From positions 1 to 28,871 of the forward strand of contig DATCKN010000069.1 of the NCBI GenBank assembly GCA_036562185.1: 28,871 nt of DNA, read 5' to 3'. The notes under the pieces were generated by a model, which worked only from the letters and a program-made list of their open reading frames with translations, did not search any database and was not told the origin of the DNA. Shown piece after piece: positions 8,285-15,635 of the stretch (position 1 is its first letter; every line of letters starts with the position of its first letter). The translations under genes were made by a program, and so were the position numbers. This stretch comes from Thermoclostridium sp036562185. Its GTDB lineage: Bacteria; Bacillota; Clostridia; DSM-8532.

Positions 8285-9874
8285 TCATTTTTTATAGTAG
8301 ACCAATGACATGTCCTGAACATAAATCGGATAATAAGTATACCCGCCCAGTTTATCGCTTACCGCCGTCATCTGATGCGGGTCCTGTATATATACTGCGA
8401 CAGCATCATTGGTAAGCATAGCCTGCATTTGCTTATATAGCTCTATCTTCTTTTCTTCCTCTGTTTCTGCTTCACCTTGTTTAAAAATAGCGTCAAAATC
8501 CGGGTTGAAATAGTTCATAAAATTATTTTCCGCAGTGGAACAAAACCTCGCCAAAGCTTTCCTGGGTGCCGGGTCAGCAGCAAGCCCTACAAGGGTTGTC
8601 TCATAATTACGGCCTTTATATACATCAGACCTCCAGCTTGACCATTCAACCAGCTGAATCTGGGCTGTAATACCAACCTGTTTTAGCTGCTCTACAATAA
8701 CCTGGGCGGTATCAATATGATACTGGTAATTTGAAGGGACAGTAATGGTAAACTTAAAACCATCCGGGTATCCTGCTTCTTTTAATAATTCCCTGGCCTT
8801 TTCGGGGTCATATGGGTAAACATTCACAAGGCTTTCGTCATAGTACTTCTTAAATCCCGGGTACATATTTGTACCAATTACATTGCCCCGCCCTCCTGCA
8901 ACCATGTCAATTACAGCCTGCCGATCCACTGCATAGCACAGAGCTTGTCTTACAAGCTTATTGTCAAAAGGTGTAACCTTGTTATTAATAAACAGCCCCT
9001 GAATCAGATTCATTGGCCCAGATTCCATATGGTAACCTTTTGGAAGCTGAGAAGCCTGCGCGTCAGTAATATACGGAAGGATATCTATGGCTCCGGCCTG
9101 AAGCTCCATAAATGCAGCATCGGTATTGGATGATATCTTGAAGGTAACCCGGTCAAGATATGGCACCCCTTCAATATAATACTCGCTGTTCTTTTCCAAC
9201 ACAATGCTCTGCAACGGTGTATAGGATACAAACTTAAACGGACCCGTACCAATAGGTTTAGTATCCAGTTCACCATAATCTTTTGGCACTATAGCACATG
9301 TTAAATACGGAAGCAGTTCGGTATCAACACGTTTCAAGCGAATTTCAATCGTCCTTTCATCGGCAGCAACCACATCAGATATAACAGAAAGCGCCGAGTC
9401 TACTGCAACCGTTGGATCTTTCGGTTCAAGCATACCGGCGCTTCTTTTTACAGAGTATACAACATCCTCCGCTGTAACAGGACTGCCATCGTGGAATTTT
9501 ACACCTTCCCGCAGAGTAAAGGTGTAAACCATTCCATCACTTGAAATTTGATAGCTTTCTGCCACAGCCGGGTTTAAATTTCCATCAGGATCAAACTTCA
9601 CCAAACCCTCAAAAATGTTGAATAAAACTTCTTTGGTTCCTGCCGATATTGCTTTATGCGGGTCAAGACCATCCAACTCCTGGGTTATCCCTACTGTGAC
9701 TGAACCTCCATAGGTCGGCTCCGATTTTGCCGCTTCTGTCGGTTCAGTTAAGGAACGATCATCATTCGCTGGAGTGTTGCTTCCTGTACCATCCTTATTA
9801 CCACTACATCCGTAGAGTGCAATAGTGAATACAGCAATAAGAAGTAATACTTTAGCCAGTTTTTTTGTGTGCAT
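8285..9874 (-). CDS. Extracellular solute-binding lipoprotein, family 5 (peptide/nickel-type)
   Basis: This is the 529-residue binding protein of the importer. A short basic N-terminus and hydrophobic core end in the lipobox LYG-C (C23), predicting a lipid-anchored, surface-exposed protein in a monoderm. A Ser/Thr/Asp/Asn-rich tether follows, then the SBP_bac_5 fold: TQELDGLDPHKA, FNIFEGLVKFDPDGNLNPAVAES, FTLREGVKFHDGSPVTAEDVV and KPIGTGPFKF are the usual landmarks, with YPYDPEKARELLKEAGYPDG near residue 340. GAGGAGTG precedes the ATG. The family binds peptides, nickel chelates or sugars, and the sequence does not decide which. First gene of a four-gene operon with a promoter at 9925. Confidence 0.93.
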   Translation of the reverse strand: MHTKKLAKVLLLIAVFTIALYGCSGNKDGTGSNTPANDDRSLTEPTEAAKSEPTYGGSVTVGITQELDGLDPHKAISAGTKEVLFNIFEGLVKFDPDGNLNPAVAESYQISSDGMVYTFTLREGVKFHDGSPVTAEDVVYSVKRSAGMLEPKDPTVAVDSALSVISDVVAADERTIEIRLKRVDTELLPYLTCAIVPKDYGELDTKPIGTGPFKFVSYTPLQSIVLEKNSEYYIEGVPYLDRVTFKISSNTDAAFMELQAGAIDILPYITDAQASQLPKGYHMESGPMNLIQGLFINNKVTPFDNKLVRQALCYAVDRQAVIDMVAGGRGNVIGTNMYPGFKKYYDESLVNVYPYDPEKARELLKEAGYPDGFKFTITVPSNYQYHIDTAQVIVEQLKQVGITAQIQLVEWSSWRSDVYKGRNYETTLVGLAADPAPRKALARFCSTAENNFMNYFNPDFDAIFKQGEAETEEEKKIELYKQMQAMLTNDAVAVYIQDPHQMTAVSDKLGGYTYYPIYVQDMSLVYYKK

Positions 9875-9924
9875 AATTTCACTCCTCGCTCATGATTTTC
9901 TCTCAATATTCAGTTGTAACTAAC

Positions 9925-9953
9925 ATAATAAAATATTTTTCTTATATTTGCAA
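9925..9953 (-). promoter_or_regulatory. Promoter of the ABC importer operon (TTGCAA-N17-TATTAT)
   Basis: On the minus strand TTGCAA (9953-9948) and TATTAT (9930-9925) are 17 bases apart, about 50 bases before the lipoprotein start codon. The surrounding A/T-rich sequence fits a sigma-A promoter. No operator was recognised. Confidence 0.5.
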
Positions 9954-10040
9954 GGAAAAAATACCATTTTCAGTTAAATGCAGAAAACTGATTAATACCG
10001 CTTTCATATCAGCCTGACCTATAGCTTTCATGTCGCATAA

Positions 10041-11057
10041 TTATATAATATCGTCCCTCATTTCGCCGCACAGATTTTTTTCCATTAAAAATTTTATTTT
10101 GTCAGCCGTGTACCCTTTACTAAAGAGGTAGTACAATTTTGCAACTGCAGCCTCGGTTGTAATGTCAAGTCCGCTTACTGCCCCGGCATTTTTCAGAGAC
10201 ATGCTTGTTTCATATGCGCCAAGCAAAACAGACCCCTGTGGGCATTGTGAACATACTGTAACTATTGTTCCGTTTGCAAAGGCTTTCTTTATGATTGGAA
10301 GCAATGCACCGCCATATCCTGGTATATTCCCTGCACCAAAAGTTTCTATAACTATTCCCTTAAGCCTTTCTGTCAATATTGATTCAAAAAGTTCAAACTG
10401 AATCCCCGGGAATACTTTAATAACTCCAATGGGAACGTTTTCGAAAGGGACATAGCAAAATTTTTCGGTATCTTTCTCTTTAAGGTACGCCCTGTTATAT
10501 GAAACTGTTATTCCGGCTTCAGCGAGGACAGGATAGTTAGGCGATATAAAAGCAATAAGCCCGTCAGAAGAATATTTAATAGCCCTGTTGCCTCTTAGAA
10601 GTTTATTCCCGAAATATATGCACACCTCGTGAACTATGTCTGATGCAGCTATTAAAAGTGAAGTTATTATGTTATCCCTTCCGTCACTTCGTATTTCGCA
10701 TAGTGGAATTTGCGATCCTGTAATAATCACCGGTTTGGAGATATGTTCCAGCATAAATGAAAGCGCAGATGCAGTGTATGCCATTGTATCGGTGCCATGT
10801 AACACGACAAATCCGTCATAGTTATCGTACGCATCGGCAATAAGCTTTCCTATCTTGTTCCATTCGGCAACAGTCATATTTGCAGAATCAAGCAGTTCAT
10901 CCAATTCTGTCAAATCCCATAATGGCATACCTTCAGCCCTTAATATGTCCATATTATGCAGAAGGTTTGAAAAGGATTTTCCATCCGGCTTGTAGCCGTC
11001 CGATGTTTTTACCATGCCTATGGTTCCACCGGTATTTATAATTAATATTCTTTTCAT
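10041..11057 (-). CDS. ansA: L-asparaginase, type I (AnsA-like, cytoplasmic)
   Basis: This 338-residue enzyme hydrolyses asparagine to aspartate and ammonia. The N-terminal INTGGTIGM carries the nucleophilic threonine (T9), Y22 follows in DGYKPDG, and the second catalytic site is LHGTDTM with T89 and D90, the same numbers as in the classical bacterial enzyme. The lysine of AIKYSSDG is the remaining conserved catalytic residue. ITGSQIPL and the GRDN motif are typical. No signal peptide is present, so it is the cytoplasmic type I form. A weak GAGG site precedes ATG 11057. It appears to be a single-gene unit; no strong terminator is seen before the importer promoter region. Confidence 0.92.
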   Translation of the reverse strand: MKRILIINTGGTIGMVKTSDGYKPDGKSFSNLLHNMDILRAEGMPLWDLTELDELLDSANMTVAEWNKIGKLIADAYDNYDGFVVLHGTDTMAYTASALSFMLEHISKPVIITGSQIPLCEIRSDGRDNIITSLLIAASDIVHEVCIYFGNKLLRGNRAIKYSSDGLIAFISPNYPVLAEAGITVSYNRAYLKEKDTEKFCYVPFENVPIGVIKVFPGIQFELFESILTERLKGIVIETFGAGNIPGYGGALLPIIKKAFANGTIVTVCSQCPQGSVLLGAYETSMSLKNAGAVSGLDITTEAAVAKLYYLFSKGYTADKIKFLMEKNLCGEMRDDII

Positions 11058-11589
11058 TTTTTAGCCTCATTCAATTTTAGATTAATGTACAGGAGTAAGT
11101 TCGCCAAAAGTATTTATCACAATCTATCATAAATACAGAATGGACAGTTCGGTACCTCCAGTTGCGTTACAATAGTAATACAATTAATACATAATGTCAA
11201 TAAAAGTAAGGTCTTGCTGATTTTCTTTGTATCCCTGGCTGTCTATTGCTAATAGGACTTCAATCCTTCTCTAACCGTTGAAAAAGTCATGTTCCAATTA
11301 CTCTGATGTTTGGCTGAAGATATAAAAACCTTAGACTTTAAGCATTAAGGCATTTTTTATTGTCACTCAAGACATCGAAAAACTTTATCAATGCATTCTG
11401 TCCATTGAATAACATATCCCGAGCACAAGTATAGGTACTTCAGGTAACGAAGCAAGCCCCCGACATGTTCCCATATACACACATCGGGGGTCTTGGCATA
11501 CCATGACCTGCTTTTTCAGTTTAAGCCTTATTGACTTGAATTTAACAACTATAAATTTAAAAGAAATTTATTTATACAGTGCAATAAAA
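11058..11589. other. 532-base intergenic region without a recognisable gene
   Basis: I see no intact gene. The minus strand holds short protein-like frames, for example a 26-codon frame starting MLFNGQNALIKFFDVL near 11415 and an open stretch around 11310-11110 interrupted by stops. These could be relics of a mobile element, but no transposase motif or terminal repeat was identified. The only clear structure is the hairpin at 11457-11490. Confidence 0.35.
11457..11490 (-). terminator. Terminator-like hairpin downstream of ddh
   Basis: CCCCCGA (11457-11463) pairs with TCGGGGG (11484-11490), with three more pairs after two mismatches. It lies about 100 bases past the ddh stop. The stem is strong, but the base run after it is not T-rich on either strand, so it may be an RNA-end stabiliser or a degenerate terminator. 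Confidence 0.4.
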
Positions 11590-12474
11590 TTATACCAAAC
11601 GTCGAATAAGCTCCTCTTGTGATCCGTAAAGCAGATCAATAGGCGGAAGATGCAACATGGTATATGCACCCGGTGCTTGCCTGATAACAGCCCTAGCGGC
11701 AGAAACCATCATCTGCGCGGTCATTGCAGGATTATCTATGCTCATTTCAAAGCTGAAACGCTGATTTTGTGCCGAACCTGATACACCTTTTCTCTGGATG
11801 CTCACACTGTGCCCCCTGTCGATTAGCATATCCAAGTTAGTAACTTGTATCACATGGGTTTCATCATTGACAAAATACGGGTCGGCTTTTACCTGGGCAG
11901 ATACTGTATTGAAATCAGCTCCGTCCTCAAGTACAACATAAACCATCCGGCGGTGTAAACCCGTTCCTAACGGTATTGTGACAGACATTGCATCCTTTAC
12001 GCCGGCAATTTTCCTAACAGCTACAGAATGCCCCATACTCATACCAGGTCCAAAATTAGTGTACGTCAATCCTTTAGGTGCTGCAGCTTCAAGCAATGCA
12101 CGAACAGCCGAATCAATTCCCGGGTCAAACCCTATGGAAGTTGCAGAAGTACTGTTACCCTTTTTTGCTGCTGCATCAAGCCGTTTAAATAAATTGAATG
12201 TTTCGCTGTGGATGTCAAAGCAATCTACTGTTGAAATACCTTTCAGCAGAATCTCCTCTGCAATGTCAGGCACATTCCGGCTTGGTATGCACAAAATAGC
12301 AACTTGTACACCGTTTAATTCGTCTATATTTCTCACAACAGGAGTTCCGCCAAGAGCTTCGTTTTCAAGCGTCCGGCTGACAACTCCGACAAGTTCAAAA
12401 TCAGGAGCTGCATTAATAGCTTCTATCGCCGCCTTACCAATATTTCCATAGCCCAATACTGCTGCCTTAATCAT
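11590..12474 (-). CDS. ddh: meso-Diaminopimelate dehydrogenase
   Basis: This 294-residue NADPH-dependent enzyme converts tetrahydrodipicolinate plus ammonia directly to meso-diaminopimelate, for cell wall and lysine. The N-terminal Rossmann motif is VLGYGNIGKAA. SIGFDPGID and the block NFGPGMSMGHSVAVRKIAGVKDA are characteristic of the family, followed by HRRMVYVVLEDGADF. The C-terminal part MSIDNPAMTAQMMVSAARA carries the dimer/substrate region. GAGGTGAGC is placed 5 bases before ATG 12474. Neighbours are not lysine genes. I looked for a lysine riboswitch in the 370 bases upstream and found none of its conserved elements. Confidence 0.9.
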   Translation of the reverse strand: MIKAAVLGYGNIGKAAIEAINAAPDFELVGVVSRTLENEALGGTPVVRNIDELNGVQVAILCIPSRNVPDIAEEILLKGISTVDCFDIHSETFNLFKRLDAAAKKGNSTSATSIGFDPGIDSAVRALLEAAAPKGLTYTNFGPGMSMGHSVAVRKIAGVKDAMSVTIPLGTGLHRRMVYVVLEDGADFNTVSAQVKADPYFVNDETHVIQVTNLDMLIDRGHSVSIQRKGVSGSAQNQRFSFEMSIDNPAMTAQMMVSAARAVIRQAPGAYTMLHLPPIDLLYGSQEELIRRLV

Positions 12475-12590
12475 AATTGCTCACCTCATTTAAATTTAAT
12501 ATTTATGTTAATTATCGTCACTTCCTTTTTATGTTGTTACTTTCATTACAGGCGCCTCATTTTATAGAATTTATCGGATGCTAACGGTAA

Positions 12591-12786
12591 TTGTTTATAT
12601 AATCTGAAAGTTTACAAAGAACTCCATGGGTTCTTTTCAGCCACCAATATAAATGCACAAAGAGCTTCCGGACCGGTGAGGAAGAACTTAAGCCTGAGTA
12701 TCCTTCTTTACCGTTGTCCCTGTTATTGCCGTCTCATTCCAGGTCTGAACCGCTCCCGCATTACTACCTCCGCCCTTGTTGCGCGT
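12591..12786 (-). pseudogene. Coding-like remnant and hairpin upstream of ddh
   Basis: Two overlapping minus-strand frames read like protein: 12786-12688 (contains NAGAVQTWNETAITGTTV, ends TAA) and 12733-12591 (contains SSSPVRKLFVHLYWWLKRT, ends TAG). Neither has a start codon with a ribosome site. The same stretch folds into a hairpin, AAAGAAC (12616-12622) with GTTCTTT (12630-12636), extended by CTGA/TCAG after a bulge. It may be a decayed gene, a small repeat, or a structured leader of ddh. I do not recognise it. Confidence 0.25.
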
Positions 12787-12810
12787 TTATGTAAACGTAA
12801 ATTTTTGCGC

Positions 12811-12836
12811 AAAAAAAGCGTTCCACAGGGAACGCT
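12811..12836 (-). terminator. Rho-independent terminator of cysK
   Basis: On the minus strand an 8-bp perfect stem AGCGTTCC/GGAACGCT (12836-12829 with 12824-12817) and a 4-base loop are followed by seven Ts (12817-12811). It lies directly after the cysK stop at 12853. Confidence 0.92.
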
Positions 12837-12852
12837 CCTATAATATATATGA

Positions 12853-13785
12853 TTATTCTGAAAACAGAGGAGTGGAGAGATATCTTTCTCCTGTATCAGG
12901 GAGAATGGCTACTATAACTTTACCGGCATTTTCAGGACGCTTTGCCACTTCTGTTGCAGCCCACAGGGCAGCACCTGATGAAATTCCCACCAGCACTCCT
13001 TCGGTTCTGGCAAGGTCTCTGCTTGAAGCAAATGCATCCTCGTTCTTTACACGGATAATCTCATCATAAATATTTGTGTTAAGTACTTTCGGAACAAAGC
13101 CTGCCCCAATTCCCTGGATCTTATGAGGACCGGGTTTTCCGCCTGAAAGCACGGGAGATGCATCCGGTTCAACTGCCACTATCCTGATACCGGGCTTTTT
13201 GGATTTCAGGTATTCGCCTGCTCCGGTTATAGTACCGCCTGTACCGATACCCGAAACCAGAATATCGATGGCTCCATCGGTATCTTCCCAGATTTCGGGC
13301 CCTGTTGTTCTTCTATGGATTTCCGGGTTGGCAGGGTTGTCAAACTGTCCGGGGATGAATGAATTGGGTATTTCTTTTGCCAGTTCCTGAGCTTTCGCAA
13401 TAGCACCCGACATACCTTTTGCGCCCTCTGTGAGTACAAGTTCTGCCCCATAAGCTTTGAGCAGGTTCCTGCGTTCAATGCTCATGGTTTCAGGCATTGT
13501 CAGAATAATGCGGTAGCCGCGGGCAGCAGCTATAGCTGCAAGAGCAATACCTGTGTTTCCGCTGGTCGGTTCTATGATGACAGATTCAGGGGTCAGCAAC
13601 CCCTTTGCTTCAGCATCTTCTATCATTGACTTGGCAATTCTGTCCTTTACGCTTCCTGCCGGATTATAATATTCCAGTTTTCCTATTACAGTTGCCTTAA
13701 GTTCATGTTTTTTTTCATAGTTAACCAGGTGAAGCAGGGGGGTTTTCCCTATTAACTCCGTTAAGTTCTTATAAATTCTTGACAT
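12853..13785 (-). CDS. cysK: Cysteine synthase (O-acetylserine sulfhydrylase)
   Basis: This 310-residue PLP enzyme makes cysteine from O-acetylserine and sulfide. The PLP lysine is K47 in NPAGSVKDRIA; the substrate loop TSGNTG is residues 74-79; SGIGTGGT is the phosphate-binding loop and DTGERYLST the C-terminal element. Length and motifs fit the CysK branch rather than cystathionine beta-synthase, which carries extra domains. ATG 13785 has AAAGGAAG 6-7 bases upstream; an in-frame ATG at 13806 does not. It is transcribed divergently from the CymR-like regulator, with a matching promoter-operator (13812-13863), and ends at a terminator. In Bacillus, CysK is also a co-repressor partner of CymR (known from that family). 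Confidence 0.95.
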   Translation of the reverse strand: MSRIYKNLTELIGKTPLLHLVNYEKKHELKATVIGKLEYYNPAGSVKDRIAKSMIEDAEAKGLLTPESVIIEPTSGNTGIALAAIAAARGYRIILTMPETMSIERRNLLKAYGAELVLTEGAKGMSGAIAKAQELAKEIPNSFIPGQFDNPANPEIHRRTTGPEIWEDTDGAIDILVSGIGTGGTITGAGEYLKSKKPGIRIVAVEPDASPVLSGGKPGPHKIQGIGAGFVPKVLNTNIYDEIIRVKNEDAFASSRDLARTEGVLVGISSGAALWAATEVAKRPENAGKVIVAILPDTGERYLSTPLFSE

Positions 13786-13811
13786 ATTAACACTTCCTTT
13801 TTTCATTTAAA

Positions 13812-13836
13812 TCATATATGTTTTATATGTATTAAT
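13812..13836 (-). promoter_or_regulatory. Operator-like site at the cysK promoter (copy A)
   Basis: Read on the minus strand the sequence is ATTAATACATA, six variable bases, then ATATATGA. The same 25-base layout occurs at the divergent regulator promoter (13980-14004), at the same distance from its -10 box. The inner CATA...TATG half-sites form an imperfect inverted repeat suitable for a dimeric regulator. The likely ligand is the Rrf2/CymR-like protein encoded next door (inference). Confidence 0.6.
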
Positions 13837-13863
13837 CATACTACGTATAAATTCCTGTGTCAA
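13835..13863 (-). promoter_or_regulatory. cysK promoter (TTGACA-N17-TATGAT)
   Basis: On the minus strand a perfect -35 TTGACA (13863-13858) and TATGAT (13840-13835) are 17 bases apart. The operator-like sequence begins at the end of the -10 box. Confidence 0.75.
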
Positions 13864-13952
13864 TACTTTTATTCATATGCAGGAAAAATTTGCTGCATAT
13901 GAGTCAGGGCCAGTTATTATTCTTATTAATGCGGCAAAATTTAATACTGCTA

Positions 13953-13981
13953 TTGACAGGATCTTTTATTGAATTTATTAT
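13953..13981 (+). promoter_or_regulatory. Promoter of the cymR-like operon (TTGACA-N17-TATTAT)
   Basis: TTGACA (13953-13958) and TATTAT (13976-13981) with 17-base spacing stand about 35 bases before the regulator's start codon. Confidence 0.75.
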
Positions 13982-14004
13982 TAATACATACTATTTATAT
14001 ATGA
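13980..14004 (+). promoter_or_regulatory. Operator-like site at the cymR-like promoter (copy B)
   Basis: ATTAATACATA, then six bases, then ATATATGA is identical in the conserved positions to copy A and overlaps the -10 box and predicted start point. This suggests autorepression by the adjacent Rrf2-family protein. Confidence 0.6.
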
Positions 14005-14015
14005 AATGAGTGATA

Positions 14016-14462
14016 ATGATGAGAATATCAGCAAAAGGGAGATATGCTCTGGCAGCATTAACCTTCATGGCACAACAGTATAATAATGGTGAGTATATTA
14101 CCATAATCACCATTTCAGAAGAACTTGGAATATCCAAAATTTATCTTGAACAGGTATTTTCCCTGCTTAAGAAAGCCGAAGTTGTTTTTTCTTCAAAAGG
14201 TTCACAGGGCGGTTATCAACTGTCCCGAATGCCAAATCAGATAACAGTTATGGATGTATTGTCTGCCGTTGAAGTATCACTTTTCGAACAAACGCAGGAC
14301 ACTGTCCCTGATAAGGCCCCTGAAATAGAAAAGACTTTGCGAAGTGTTTTTGATGTAGTCGAACATAACATCATAAAAACATTGAGCGGGATAACCCTCG
14401 CAGACCTTGTCAGCGAGGTGGAAAAACACAAGATGGATCAGGCCATGATGTTCTATATATAA
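14016..14462 (+). CDS. cymR: Rrf2-family transcriptional regulator, CymR-like
   Basis: This 148-residue winged-helix regulator opens with MRISAKGRYALAAL and has the recognition region ISEELGISKIYLEQVFSLLKKAEVVFSSKGSQGGYQL. It contains no cysteine at all, so it cannot carry the Fe-S cluster of IscR/NsrR; this matches the CymR branch that represses cysteine-synthesis genes. The C-terminal half (about 80-148) is the dimerisation helix region. The start is ATG 14016 or 14019; a weak GAGTG lies upstream and the family usually begins at M-R-I-S. It is the first gene of an operon with two sulfur PLP enzymes and divergent from cysK, so control of cysteine and methionine interconversion is likely. The symbol is by family and context only. 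Confidence 0.8.
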   Translation: MMRISAKGRYALAALTFMAQQYNNGEYITIITISEELGISKIYLEQVFSLLKKAEVVFSSKGSQGGYQLSRMPNQITVMDVLSAVEVSLFEQTQDTVPDKAPEIEKTLRSVFDVVEHNIIKTLSGITLADLVSEVEKHKMDQAMMFYI

Positions 14463-14483
14463 ACAAAGCAAAGGAAGATGTTT

Positions 14484-15635
14484 ATGGATTTTTCGACGTT
14501 GTGTGTCCATGGTAGCAACAAAAGGTATGATACCACGGGTGCTGTAAGTGTACCTATTTTTCAGTCGGCTACATTTGTACATCCCGGTGTGGGGATGAGC
14601 ACAGGCTTTGATTACTCCAGAGCCCAAAATCCAACCAGGGAGTACCTGGAGCAAACCGTCGCAAAACTGGAGGGCGGTTTGGATGCATTGGCTTTTTCAA
14701 CGGGAATGGCCGCCATCACTACACTGATGGAGATTTTTTCACCGGGAGATCATATAATTGCCACCGATGATTTGTACGGCGGTTCCCATCGCCTGTTCCA
14801 GCACATTTCGATGAAGAACGGGCTTAGTTTCGACTTCGTGGATACTACCGGCATCCAAAATATCGAGGAACGGCTGCGTCCCGAAACAAAGGCAGTTTTC
14901 GTTGAAACACCGACAAATCCGATGATGCATGTAACCGACATTGCAGCAGTTGCCGGTTTGTGCAGGGCTAATGGCCTTCTTCTTATTGTGGACAACACCT
15001 TTCTCACACCGTACTTCCAGAAACCGCTTCAGTTGGGCGCTGATGTGGTACTCCACAGCGGCACAAAATACCTCGGCGGACACAACGATACACTGGCCGG
15101 CTTCCTGGTTGTAACAGACAAATCCTTGTCCGAACGGCTGAGATTTTTATCCAAGACAACGGGCGCATGCCTGTCCCCATTTGACAGCTGGCTGCTGATT
15201 AGAGGAATAAAGACTTTGGCAGTGCGCTTGGACAGGCAGCAGAAAACAGCCTTTCAGATAGCACAATGGCTTCTGGAGCAGGATAAAATCAAGGCTGTAC
15301 ATTATCCCGGCCTTCCGGACCATCCAGGATATGAAATTTCAAAAAAGCAGACTACAGGGTTCGGAGCGATGCTTTCTTTTGAAACAGACTGCAAAGAAAC
15401 CGCTCACCGCCTGCTTGAAAGGATATCTCTGATTCAATATGCTGAAAGCCTTGGCGGTGTTGAAAGCCTGATCACCTATCCAATGCTGCAGACCCATGCA
15501 GATATTCCTGCTGAAGAAAGAGAAGCAAGAGGAATCGGGGACTGCCTGCTGCGGCTGTCAGTCGGCCTGGAATCCCCGGATGATCTTATTGACGATCTTA
15601 AGCAAGCTTTGAACGGAGGAAACACAAATGTATAA
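14484..15635 (+). CDS. Trans-sulfuration PLP enzyme (cystathionine gamma-synthase/lyase family)
   Basis: This 383-residue member of the Cys/Met-metabolism PLP family acts on cystathionine or homoserine esters. DYSRAQNPTREYLEQTVAKLEG (43-64) and FSTGMAA hold PLP phosphate contacts. DLYGGS and ETPTNP are typical, DNTF (170-173) holds the pyridine-binding Asp, and HSGTKYLGGHND contains the PLP lysine K195. Family members split poorly by eye between gamma-synthase (MetB/MetI), gamma-lyase (MccB) and beta-lyase (MetC); context beside a CymR-like gene slightly favours MccB or MetI. ATG 14484 was chosen because AAGGAAG lies 6 bases upstream, while it touches the earlier ATG 14478. Its 3' end overlaps the next gene by 8 bases. 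Confidence 0.88.
   Translation: MDFSTLCVHGSNKRYDTTGAVSVPIFQSATFVHPGVGMSTGFDYSRAQNPTREYLEQTVAKLEGGLDALAFSTGMAAITTLMEIFSPGDHIIATDDLYGGSHRLFQHISMKNGLSFDFVDTTGIQNIEERLRPETKAVFVETPTNPMMHVTDIAAVAGLCRANGLLLIVDNTFLTPYFQKPLQLGADVVLHSGTKYLGGHNDTLAGFLVVTDKSLSERLRFLSKTTGACLSPFDSWLLIRGIKTLAVRLDRQQKTAFQIAQWLLEQDKIKAVHYPGLPDHPGYEISKKQTTGFGAMLSFETDCKETAHRLLERISLIQYAESLGGVESLITYPMLQTHADIPAEEREARGIGDCLLRLSVGLESPDDLIDDLKQALNGGNTNV

Noticed and set aside
11058..11456. Insertion sequence relic between ansA and ddh
   Set aside because: Short protein-like frames exist, but no transposase motif, terminal repeats or target duplication could be seen.
12475..12852. Lysine riboswitch or T-box in front of ddh
   Set aside because: None of the conserved lysine-riboswitch junction sequences nor the T-box TGGNACCGCG-type sequence is present; only a simple hairpin is seen.
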